From NCBI GenBank assembly GCA_030146905.1, contig JASLAV010000160.1, positions 1 through 5,204 of the forward strand: DNA of 5,204 nt, in the 5' to 3' direction. Positions 1 to 5,051 of this stretch are shown here, one piece after another. The notes under the pieces were generated by a model, which worked only from the letters and a program-made list of their open reading frames with translations, made no database searches and had not been told where the DNA came from. Position 1 is the first letter of the stretch. The number at the start of each line of letters is the position of its first letter. The DNA is from Lentzea sp. GTDB lineage: Bacteria > Actinomycetota > Actinomycetes > Mycobacteriales > Pseudonocardiaceae. A program made the translations under genes and the position numbers.

Positions 1-244
1 CAGCCGGAGTCGCACGGTGTGTGCGGGAACCGGCTCGTGACGACGGCCGCGGCGCACTCGCACGACGATCGCGCCGAACACCGGCCCGAACCCCGCCGAG
101 CAGGTAGGGGATGACGGTGGGGGAACTGGTCGGCGATCCGCCGAGGGCCATCGCGAGGAGCCAGAAGGCCCAGGTGGTCACGAACGTGACGGTCCAGAAG
201 ACGGCGAGGTCGTTCTTCCGGCGAACGGGGGCTGCGGTGGTCAC
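1..244 (-). pseudogene. CPBP-like membrane protein, N-terminal part, apparent frameshift, runs off the left edge
   Basis: On the minus strand a GTG at 244-242 opens a reading frame with a good ribosome site. Residues 13-34 (beginning LAVFWTVTFV and ending FWLLAMAL) form one hydrophobic helix. A second helix should follow at about residue 43, but in the zero frame the sequence turns into an arginine-rich, low-complexity string after codon 51. Removing one base from the four-base C run at 91-94 restores the sequence LGGFGPVFGAIVVRVRRGRR, with G/C-rich third positions. This is the usual second-helix and loop style at the start of CPBP-family (Abi/CAAX-protease-like) intramembrane proteins. The catalytic EExxxR and HxxxN motifs would lie beyond the window, so activity cannot be judged. 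The shift could be a real inactivating mutation or a sequencing error. An MFS or other transporter N-terminus is less likely but not excluded. Confidence 0.55.
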
Positions 245-251
245 GACTTCG

Positions 252-258
252 TCCTTTT
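252..258 (-). promoter_or_regulatory. Ribosome binding site of the CPBP-like gene
   Basis: The minus strand reads AAAAGGA seven bases before the GTG at 244-242. This fixes that GTG as the start. The other GTG a little upstream (minus strand, about 261) meets an in-frame TGA within seven codons. Confidence 0.5.
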
Positions 259-298
259 CACGGGAGCAGGGGGTGCGCGGGCGCGCTGAGGACAGCCG

Positions 299-625
299 GT
301 GGCCGATCGACCGGCCACCGAGGCCGTGGTCGACCCGGCCGCGCGAGACGCGATGACGCGCGATGACCACCAGAGGGCGTTCGCGACGTTCGCGGCGTCG
401 TTGATGGGGGACTTCGACCGGTACTTCGCCCGTGACGGGGCTGAGCCGAACGCGGACGGGGTTGTCTACCGGCAGGCCGCGGTGTGGCTCACGAACGAGG
501 AGTTCGCCGAGATGCTGGAGGAGATCGAGCACGCGGTCGTCTCGCGGATGGACCGGGTGAGGGAAGGCCGTGTACGCCGGGTGGTGAGTTTGGTCGTGGT
601 GCCGGACAAGCCCGAGGCGGGATGA
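299..625 (+). CDS. C-terminal half of a winged-helix (ArsR/HTH_20-like) regulator lacking its DNA-binding domain; probable remnant
   Basis: The 108-residue product resembles the C-terminal half of actinobacterial winged-helix regulators. It has an FAASLMGDFDRYFARDG helix, then a YRQAAVWLTNEEFAEMLEEI segment, and it ends in a basic strand (VRRVVSLVVVP). Family members usually carry an N-terminal wHTH of about 80-90 residues, which is absent. An in-frame TGA at 287-289 closes the frame just upstream, and the divergent CPBP-like gene starts at 244, so there is no space for it. The GTG at 299 has a plausible GAGGA at 288-292. An in-frame ATG at 353 is the alternative start and fits the domain boundary better. 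I infer a 5'-truncated gene whose product, if made, cannot bind DNA by itself. A short stand-alone effector domain is the alternative. The family assignment is by sequence style only. Confidence 0.5.
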   Translation: MADRPATEAVVDPAARDAMTRDDHQRAFATFAASLMGDFDRYFARDGAEPNADGVVYRQAAVWLTNEEFAEMLEEIEHAVVSRMDRVREGRVRRVVSLVVVPDKPEAG

Positions 626-663
626 GTTCACCGGACGACTCACTGCCGCACGGGGGCGTTCCG

Positions 664-669
664 TATCCT
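664..669 (+). promoter_or_regulatory. Candidate -10 element for a leaderless transcript
   Basis: TATCCT fits the actinobacterial TANNNT -10 pattern and ends eight bases before the ATG at 678. Transcription would then begin at or next to the A of the start codon. There is no Shine-Dalgarno sequence in the 20 bases before the ATG, which agrees with a leaderless mRNA. I see no clear -35 hexamer at the right distance. Confidence 0.4.
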
Positions 670-677
670 GATCAGCG

Positions 678-1466
678 ATGGACGAGTTGAGGGGCGACTG
701 CGCCAACTGCTTCGGGTTGTGCTGCGTCGCACTGCCGTTCGCGAAGTCCGCCGACTTCGCCGCCACCAAGGACGCCGGTACCCCGTGCCGCAACCTGCTG
801 GCCGACCACCGCTGCGGCATCCACGACCGGCTGCGGCAGAAGGGGTATGCAGGCTGCACGGTCTACGACTGCTTCGGCGCCGGTCAGCGGGTGTCGCAGA
901 CGGTCTTCCAGGGCAACGACTGGCGCACCGGTGAGCGGCAGAAGATGTTCGAGGTGTTCCCCGTCGTCCGCCAGCTGCACGAACTGCTCTGGTACCTGGC
1001 CGAGGCCCGGCGGCTCGACCCGCACGACGACCTCGTCGCGGCCTACGACGAGGTCGTCCGGCTCGCCACCGGCGGTCCGGACGACATCCTCGGGCTGGAC
1101 GTGGCGGAGATCCGGGCGAAGGTCAACGTGCTGCTGGTGCGCACGAGCGAACGGCTGCGGTCGAGCGCGAAGTCGTACCGGGGCGCCGACCTGATCGGTG
1201 CGCGCCTGTGCAACAAGAACCTCGGCAGCGCCGACTTCCGCGGTGCCTACCTGATCGGCGCCGACCTCTCGAACTCCGACCTGTCGCGGGCGGACATGAT
1301 CGGTGCCGACCTGCGGGGCGCGGAGCTGGCCGGTGCGGACCTGAGCACGTGCCTGTTCCTCACGCAGCCGCAGGTCAACGCCGCGCGGGGGGACGCGAGG
1401 ACGAAGCTGCCCGCCGCGCTCACCAGGCCGTCGCACTGGACGGCGACGCCGTCGCGGCGTCGCTGA
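678..1466 (+). CDS. Pentapeptide-repeat protein with an N-terminal YkgJ-like CxxCxxxCC cysteine domain
   Basis: The 262-residue soluble protein has two recognisable parts. The N-terminus carries C8-x2-C11-x3-C15-C16, then C37 (in GTPC), C46 (in CGIH), C60 and C65. This is the cysteine layout of the YkgJ/UPF0153 family, thought to hold a zinc or iron centre. A helical linker spans about residues 85-160. From about 166 to 226 there are tandem A(D/N)Lxx pentapeptides, for example YRGADLIGARL, SADFRGAYLIGADL and LRGAELAGADL, which should build a right-handed quadrilateral beta-helix. The tail FLTQPQVNAARGD followed by a TRPSHW end is usual for actinobacterial pentapeptide proteins. Some family members (MfpA, Qnr) mimic DNA and protect gyrase, but the repeat block here is short, so that role is not implied. 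The gene ends six bases from the convergent sigma-factor gene. Metal binding is inferred from the cysteines only. Confidence 0.85.
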   Translation: MDELRGDCANCFGLCCVALPFAKSADFAATKDAGTPCRNLLADHRCGIHDRLRQKGYAGCTVYDCFGAGQRVSQTVFQGNDWRTGERQKMFEVFPVVRQLHELLWYLAEARRLDPHDDLVAAYDEVVRLATGGPDDILGLDVAEIRAKVNVLLVRTSERLRSSAKSYRGADLIGARLCNKNLGSADFRGAYLIGADLSNSDLSRADMIGADLRGAELAGADLSTCLFLTQPQVNAARGDARTKLPAALTRPSHWTATPSRRR

Positions 1467-1469
1467 CCG

Positions 1470-1479
1470 GCGCTAGCGC
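1470..1479. repeat. Perfect 10-bp palindrome across the sigma-factor stop codon
   Basis: GCGCTAGCGC is its own reverse complement and contains the TAG stop of the minus-strand sigma gene. It lies just past the plus-strand gene's TGA. It has no loop and no T run, so it is a weak candidate for a bidirectional terminator. Confidence 0.25.
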
Positions 1480-2699
1480 AGCTGGCCGCGGCGGCGGGTC
1501 AGGTAGGCGATCTCGGCGGTGTTGCCCGCCAGGTCGATGGCCCTGTCGTAGGCGGCGCGCGACTGCTGACCCCGGCCCAGGCGTCGCAGCAGGTCGGCGC
1601 GGGTGGCGTGGTAGGGGTGGTATCCGGCCAGCCTGTCCTCGAGGCGGTCGACCGCGGCCAGCGCCACCTGCGGGCCGTCGAGCTCGGCGACCGCGATGGC
1701 CCGGTTGAGGGCGACGATCGGCGAGGGGTCGAGGCGGATGAGCTGGTCGTAGAGGGCGAGGACCTGCGACCAGTCGGTGTCGCGCATGTCGCGGGCGGAG
1801 GTGTGCACGGCGTTGATCGCCGCGAGGACCTGGTAGCGGCCGGGGGCCACCCCGGTGGCGAGGCGTTCGCGCACCAGCCGGTGCCCTTCGGCGATCAGCT
1901 CGGTGTCCCAGGACCCGCGGTCCTGCTCGTCGAGGGCGACGAGCTCGCCGTCGGCGGAGACGCGGGCGGTGCGGCGGGCCTCGGTCAGCAGCATCAGCGC
2001 CAGCAGGCCGGTCACCTCGCCGTTGTCCGGCAGGAGCTCGCGGAGCAGGCGGGTGAGCCGGATCGCCTCCGCGGTCAGGTCGTGGCGCAGGGGGTCGGTG
2101 CCGGGGCCGGTGGCGAGGTAGCCCTCGTTGAACACCAGGAAAAGGACGGTGAGCACGCTGGACACGCGTGCCGGGAGGTCCTGTGCCGAGGGCACGCGAT
2201 AGGGGATGCGGGCGGCCTTGATCTTGGCTTTCGCGCGGGTGATCCGCTGTCCCACGGCGCTTTCGGCCACCAGGAACGCGCGGGCGATCTCGGGCACGGT
2301 CAAGCCGCCGACCAGGCGCAACGTCAGCGCCAGGCGGGCTTCGGCCGCCAATGCGGGGTGGCAGCAGGTGAAGATCAGCCGCAGCCGGTCGTCGTCGATG
2401 GGGCCGGGAGGTTCCGGCGGGTCGTCGTCGTGCACCACCAGAGCCTCCTTGTGCTTGTCGTCGCGCTTGCTCTCCCGCCGGAGGCGATCGATGGCCTTGC
2501 GGGTGGCGGTGGTGGTCAGCCAGGCGCCGGGACCCGGTGGCACGCCGTCGGCGGGCCACCGCTCGACGGCGGTCGCGAACGCCTCGGCCGCCGCGTCCTC
2601 TGCGATGTCGAGGTCACCGAAACGCCTGGTCAGGGTTGCGACCACCCGTGCCCACTCCTGGCGGTGGGCCCGGGTGACCGCGTTCTCGGCCTCGTTCAC
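1473..2699 (-). CDS. ECF42-type RNA polymerase sigma factor with C-terminal TPR-like extension
   Basis: The 408-residue product is about twice the length of a basic ECF sigma factor, as expected for this group. Sigma region 2 covers about residues 10-77 (WARVVATLTRRFGDLDIAED, then AWLTTTATRKAIDRLRRE). The group signature DDRLRLIFTCCHPAL lies at 103-117. Region 4 with its helix-turn-helix is at about 118-165 (LTLRLVGGLTVPEIARAFLV, then AVGQRITRAKAKI). The DUF6596 block follows with FNEGY at 190-194. TPR-like helices run to the end, including RLDPSPIVALNRAIAVAE and a basic YLTRRRGQLR tail. No anti-sigma gene is adjacent, and in this group the C-terminal extension is thought to provide the control. 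The GTG start overlaps the stop of the upstream DGPF gene in a GTGA, so translation is probably coupled. A GAGGTG lies 11 bases before the start, inside the DGPF gene. The physiological signal is not visible from the sequence. Confidence 0.93.
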   Translation of the reverse strand: MNEAENAVTRAHRQEWARVVATLTRRFGDLDIAEDAAAEAFATAVERWPADGVPPGPGAWLTTTATRKAIDRLRRESKRDDKHKEALVVHDDDPPEPPGPIDDDRLRLIFTCCHPALAAEARLALTLRLVGGLTVPEIARAFLVAESAVGQRITRAKAKIKAARIPYRVPSAQDLPARVSSVLTVLFLVFNEGYLATGPGTDPLRHDLTAEAIRLTRLLRELLPDNGEVTGLLALMLLTEARRTARVSADGELVALDEQDRGSWDTELIAEGHRLVRERLATGVAPGRYQVLAAINAVHTSARDMRDTDWSQVLALYDQLIRLDPSPIVALNRAIAVAELDGPQVALAAVDRLEDRLAGYHPYHATRADLLRRLGRGQQSRAAYDRAIDLAGNTAEIAYLTRRRGQLR

Positions 2700-3019
2700 A
2701 GGAACGGCCGCACCTCGATCTTGCGGTCGCAGATCCTGGAGGCCTCGGTGGCGAGCGTGAGCGCCACGTCCAGGTCGGGGGCCTCCCAGATCCAGACGCC
2801 GGCGAGGTACTCCTTCGACTCGACGAAGGGCCCGTCGCTGAGCACCGGCTGTTCGCCCCGGTTGTCGACGACGGTGGCGGCGTCGGTGTCGGCGAGCCCG
2901 CCGGCGAAGACCCAGTGGCCCTCGGCCACCAGCCGTTCGTTGAACTCGCTGATGGCGGGTTGCCTGTCCGTGCTGCCGGGGTTGCTCTTGTCGTCGATCA
3001 CGGAGACCAGGTACCGCAT
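2696..3019 (-). CDS. YCII-related DGPF-domain protein (YciI family)
   Basis: The 107-residue protein has the YCII ferredoxin-like fold pattern. It starts MRYLVSVIDD, has the segment LVAEGHWVFAGGLAD at 30-44, and carries the diagnostic DGPF at 62-65 in SDGPFVESKEYLAGVWIWE. It ends with KIEVRPFL, also typical of the family. Related YciI proteins may be small enzymes, but the function of DGPF proteins is unproven. They are well known as genomic partners of ECF42 sigma factors, which is the arrangement here. I chose the ATG at 3019 rather than the upstream in-frame start at 3058. It gives the standard N-terminus, has a strong AGGAGAGGA site, and avoids overlap with the preceding reductase stop. 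Its stop codon overlaps the sigma-factor start by four bases, and it lies 35 bases after the reductase gene, so the three are very likely one transcript. Confidence 0.93.
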   Translation of the reverse strand: MRYLVSVIDDKSNPGSTDRQPAISEFNERLVAEGHWVFAGGLADTDAATVVDNRGEQPVLSDGPFVESKEYLAGVWIWEAPDLDVALTLATEASRICDRKIEVRPFL

Positions 3020-3027
3020 GGGGAAGA

Positions 3028-3036
3028 TCCTCTCCT
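3028..3036 (-). promoter_or_regulatory. Strong ribosome binding site of the DGPF gene
   Basis: The minus strand reads AGGAGAGGA with eight bases before the ATG at 3019. It decides the start codon of the DGPF gene, because the alternative start at 3058 lies upstream of this site and overlaps the reductase stop. Confidence 0.7.
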
Positions 3037-3054
3037 GTGGGTGTCGGGTGCGGG

Positions 3055-3675
3055 TCACGCCGACGGGTACTGCGGGCGTCCGGCGGGCCGGTAGACCTGG
3101 ATCGTCACGCCCTTGGAGTCGGCTCGCGATTCGACCAGGTCCAGCGCGAGGTCCGGGCCGCTGCGCGGGAACAGCCGCTCGCCCTGGCCGACGACCACGG
3201 GCATGACGATCAGGGTCATCTCGTCGACCAGGTCGTTCTCCAGCAGCCAGCGGACCAGGGTGCCGCTGCCGTGCACCTGCAGCTCACCGCCCGGCTGGGC
3301 CTTGAGGTCCGTGATGGCGGCCGCGAGGTCGCCGGGCAGGACGGTGGTGCCCTGCCACGCCGGGGCGGTGAGCGTGGTCGTCGCCACGTACTTGGGCCGT
3401 GCGTTGAGCGAGCGCAGGACGGGTTCCCAGCCGGGCACGTCCTGCTCCGCCCAGGTGCCCCAGGCGCCGGCGAACAGCTCGTAGGTGCGCCGGCCGAACA
3501 GGAACGCGTCGGCGCGGTGGTAGGTGTCGTTGATGAGCGCGACGGTGTCCGCGTCGCCCCTGCCCAGGGCCCAGCCGCCGCGGGTGAACCCGGTGCGGCG
3601 GTCCTCGTCCGACGCGCCGCCGTTGCCCTGCACCACTCCGTCGAGAGTCAGCTGGGTCATGGTCGTCAGCTTCAT
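3055..3675 (-). CDS. Dihydrofolate reductase family protein (RibD C-terminal domain)
   Basis: The 206-residue protein spans a single RibD-C/DHFR-like NADPH-dependent reductase domain. Evidence includes the opening TQLTLDGVVQGNGG (7-20) and the helix-strand ADAFLFGRRTYELFAGAWG at 55-73. The segment VHGSGTLVRWLLENDLVDE at 134-152 holds the GSGTL turn expected to contact the nucleotide. It is followed by LIVMPVVVGQGERLFP (155-170), where the family has its conserved GxGxxLF. The substrate is unknown. Members of this family outside riboflavin clusters are rarely true folate or RibD enzymes, and no riboflavin gene is nearby. The start at 3675 has an AGGG about 10 bases upstream. The ATG at residue 6 is an alternative. 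It is the first gene of the operon with the DGPF protein and ECF42 sigma factor. The pairing suggests it belongs to the sigma factor's regulon, perhaps dealing with a small-molecule or redox stress, but that is inference. Confidence 0.9.
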   Translation of the reverse strand: MKLTTMTQLTLDGVVQGNGGASDEDRRTGFTRGGWALGRGDADTVALINDTYHRADAFLFGRRTYELFAGAWGTWAEQDVPGWEPVLRSLNARPKYVATTTLTAPAWQGTTVLPGDLAAAITDLKAQPGGELQVHGSGTLVRWLLENDLVDEMTLIVMPVVVGQGERLFPRSGPDLALDLVESRADSKGVTIQVYRPAGRPQYPSA

Positions 3676-3697
3676 GATCGGGGTTCCCTGCCTCGGT

Positions 3698-3717
3698 GCC
3701 GCCCCGTCTCAGGCGGC
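3698..3717 (-). other. GC hairpin in the 5' untranslated region of the reductase operon
   Basis: On the minus-strand transcript GCCGCC (3717-3712) can pair with GGCGGC (3703-3698) across an eight-base loop. The hairpin would lie just after the predicted transcription start near 3720 and 22 bases before the ATG. It could stabilise the mRNA 5' end. In DNA this GC-rich such a stem can also arise by chance. Confidence 0.3.
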
Positions 3718-3726
3718 CTCACCCCT

Positions 3727-3755
3727 GCTACGAACACCACCGCCCCGATCCGACA
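3727..3755 (-). promoter_or_regulatory. Candidate ECF42-type promoter of the reductase-DGPF-sigma operon
   Basis: The minus strand has TGTCGG (3755-3750), a 17-base spacer and CGTAGC (3732-3727), 52 bases before the reductase ATG. From memory, promoters recognised by ECF42 sigma factors in Streptomyces carry a TGTCGA-like -35 and a CG(A/T)C-like -10. This element matches the -35 in five of six positions, with a CGT-beginning -10. Transcription would begin near 3720. If correct, the sigma factor drives its own operon. Only one site is visible, so the match is suggestive. Confidence 0.4.
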
Positions 3756-3757
3756 GG

Positions 3758-3763
3758 TAATTT
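3758..3763 (+). promoter_or_regulatory. Possible -10 element for the secreted-protein gene
   Basis: TAATTT fits the TANNNT pattern and lies in the only AT-rich patch of the intergenic region, 48 bases before the ATG at 3812. A recognisable -35 is missing. It sits next to the candidate -35 of the opposite operon, so the two divergent promoters would overlap. Confidence 0.25.
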
Positions 3764-3769
3764 CCGCGG

Positions 3770-3791
3770 CGTGTCAGGGCGGTGTCAGCGG
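3770..3791 (+). repeat. Two GTGTCAG direct repeats at an 11-bp period
   Basis: GTGTCAG occurs at 3771-3777 and again at 3782-3788, one helical turn apart on the same face of the DNA. Tandem 11-bp half-sites are typical of dimeric OmpR/PhoB-type response regulators. Its position between the possible -10 and the secreted-protein start would suit a repressor, or an activator of the opposite operon. No such regulator gene lies in the window. Confidence 0.35.
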
Positions 3792-3811
3792 CCGTTGCCA
3801 GAGTGCCGATC

Positions 3812-4222
3812 ATGAAGAAGGCACTACTGGTCGTCGTCGCCGCGGTGGCGGGCGTGCTGGCCCCCGGCGTCGCGCACGCCGAGACACCGCCCGGTTGCGC
3901 GTCGGCCCGGCAGATCGGGTCGACCGCCTACGTCAAGATCGGCGGCCGGACCGCCGCGTCGGTGAAGCAGTTCGCGGGCTGCGGCAAGAACTGGGGCTAC
4001 GTGTTCGTCTGGGCGGACTGGGCTGCCAGCCACGACCTGTTCCACGTCGTGGCGGCGGTCGCGACGGACGACGACGCCGAGCACGGCAGGGTGGCCGGGC
4101 GCGTCGAGCAGCGCGAGGTGTGGTCCGACGCGGCGAGCACCATCAACCGGTGCACGCGCGCGCTCGGCGCGGTGAAGCTGGGTGAGGACGGCTGGAGCGC
4201 CTACTCGACCCGGCGCTGCTGA
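3812..4222 (+). CDS. Small secreted protein with four cysteines, function unknown
   Basis: The 136-residue product has a clear Sec signal peptide. A KK pair opens it, a hydrophobic core LLVVVAAVAGVLAP follows, and an AHA cleavage site comes after residue 23. The mature protein of about 113 residues has cysteines at 29, 57, 114 and 136, the last being its final residue. Four cysteines in an exported protein suggest two disulfides. The centre is aromatic and beta-rich (SVKQFAGCGKNWGYVFVWAD at 50-69). I do not recognise a named family with confidence. The NW/cysteine stretch faintly recalls DUF2690-type actinobacterial secreted proteins. No membrane anchor, LPXTG or catalytic motif is visible. 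I chose the ATG at 3812 over the upstream in-frame start at 3782 because it begins directly with the signal peptide. Its ribosome site is weak. It is transcribed away from the ECF42 operon and ends six bases from the convergent hydrolase. Confidence 0.8.
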   Translation: MKKALLVVVAAVAGVLAPGVAHAETPPGCASARQIGSTAYVKIGGRTAASVKQFAGCGKNWGYVFVWADWAASHDLFHVVAAVATDDDAEHGRVAGRVEQREVWSDAASTINRCTRALGAVKLGEDGWSAYSTRRC

Positions 4223-4228
4223 GTCCCG

Positions 4229-4993
4229 CTAGACCGACAGGCGTTGCTGGGCGACCGCGCGGGCGAAGCCCTCGACGTTGTCGATCATGATGTTGTGGCC
4301 GGTGTTCGGCACGGAGACGATCTGGACACCGGCCGCGGCGAGCTCGCGGCCGCCGCTGGGCGGGGCGTCCTCGGGGTGCAGGAAGACGCGCGGGATGTCC
4401 AGTTCCAGCAGCAGCTTGCGCATGGTCGGCGAGGTGCCGCGGATGAGGTCGACGGCGCTGCGGTGGAGCGCTTCGGGGCCCGCCATGCGCATGGTGGCCG
4501 CCCAGTGCGGCCCGACGTCGCGCAGCACGCGTTCGAAGCCGTGGCTGAGGAAGTCGGCCTCGCTGTAGGCGGCGATGCCCCGGCTGCCGGGTGCGCCGAG
4601 CGAGGGCCTGGCGGGGTCGACGTGCGGGTCGACGAGGACGAGCGAGCGCACCATCTCGGGGTGCCGGGCGGCGAGCACGATGGCGACGGCGCCGCCCATG
4701 CTGTGGCCGATGATCTCGTTGCGGCGCAGGCCGATCTTCGCGAGCGCGACGGCGAGGGCGTCGGCGTGGCCCTCCAGCGAGTAGGCGAAGCCGGTGGGGC
4801 GGTCGCTGATGCCGAACCCGAGCATGTCCATCATCAGGCTGCGGCGGCCGGCCAGCAGCGGGTGCGCGACGGCTTCGGCGTAGTAGGGCGCCGATGACGC
4901 TCCGAGTCCGTGCAGGTACACCCTCGCGGGTGTGGCTCCCGGCACCTCGACCCAGCGGATGCGGACCCCAGGTCTGATCTCGACGGCGCGCAA
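4229..4993 (-). CDS. Alpha/beta hydrolase
   Basis: The 254-residue protein is a full-length alpha/beta hydrolase of the esterase/C-C hydrolase type. The oxyanion-hole HG motif is at 28-29 (VYLHGLGASS). The strand-turn MMDMLGFGISDRP at 54-66 is the usual DxxGFGxSxxP. The nucleophile elbow GHSMGG has Ser98, and the catalytic His is H233 in PNTGHNIMIDN. The acid is not placed as canonically: E208/D209 in FLHPEDAPP are candidates, as is D122 after strand six. It has no signal peptide, so it should act in the cytoplasm. The substrate cannot be read from the sequence. The start is a TTG with a good GGGAG five bases upstream, and no in-frame ATG exists before residue 54. It is preceded by a 144-bp region holding possible promoter elements and is probably monocistronic. 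Confidence 0.92.
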   Translation of the reverse strand: MRAVEIRPGVRIRWVEVPGATPARVYLHGLGASSAPYYAEAVAHPLLAGRRSLMMDMLGFGISDRPTGFAYSLEGHADALAVALAKIGLRRNEIIGHSMGGAVAIVLAARHPEMVRSLVLVDPHVDPARPSLGAPGSRGIAAYSEADFLSHGFERVLRDVGPHWAATMRMAGPEALHRSAVDLIRGTSPTMRKLLLELDIPRVFLHPEDAPPSGGRELAAAGVQIVSVPNTGHNIMIDNVEGFARAVAQQRLSV

Positions 4994-4995
4994 TG

Positions 4996-5003
4996 TCTCT
5001 CCC
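4996..5003 (-). promoter_or_regulatory. Ribosome binding site supporting the TTG start of the hydrolase
   Basis: The minus strand reads GGGAGAGA, with the GGGAG core five bases from the TTG at 4993-4991. It is the only well-spaced site near the N-terminus and justifies the unusual start codon. Confidence 0.6.
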
Positions 5004-5026
5004 GGCGGCGGTGGTTCTGTGTGCGG

Positions 5027-5032
5027 ACCCTA
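5027..5032 (-). promoter_or_regulatory. Possible -10 element of the hydrolase gene
   Basis: TAGGGT on the minus strand fits TANNNT and would place transcription start near 5020, giving a short leader of about 27 bases. The -35 position would fall at about 5050-5055, on the edge of the tandem 12-bp repeat, and does not match TTGACA well. Confidence 0.3.
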
Positions 5033-5051
5033 CCCCGCTGTCAGGTGAGCT

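Noticed and set aside
111..356. An 81-codon plus-strand frame at the left edge
   Set aside because: It is antisense to the CPBP-like N-terminus and runs out of frame into the regulator remnant. I also checked whether it could encode the missing HTH, and it does not resemble one.
672..1436. A 254-codon minus-strand frame with repeated QVGADQVGTAEVGA-like units
   Set aside because: The repeats are the antisense reflection of the pentapeptide repeats on the plus strand, not a separate repeat protein.
678..1466. Reading the pentapeptide protein as a Qnr/MfpA quinolone-resistance protein
   Set aside because: The repeat block covers only about 60 residues and carries an unrelated cysteine-rich head. 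Gyrase-protecting members are almost entirely repeats.
1420..2559. A 379-codon minus-strand open frame
   Set aside because: It overlaps the sigma gene in another frame and encodes an Arg/Pro-rich low-complexity sequence, which is a frame shadow.
1608..3206. A 532-codon plus-strand open frame across the sigma and DGPF genes
   Set aside because: It is antisense to genes with strong family signatures. Its translation is Gly/Val/Arg/Asp-rich without domain logic, as expected for the mirror frame of GC-rich coding DNA.
3037..4185. A 382-codon plus-strand frame crossing the intergenic region
   Set aside because: It is antisense to the reductase and then out of frame with the secreted protein. Composition is shadow-like and no start signal is present.
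4244..4897. A 217-codon plus-strand frame
   Set aside because: It is the antisense shadow of the alpha/beta hydrolase, Asp/Gly/Val/Ala-rich with no recognisable domain.
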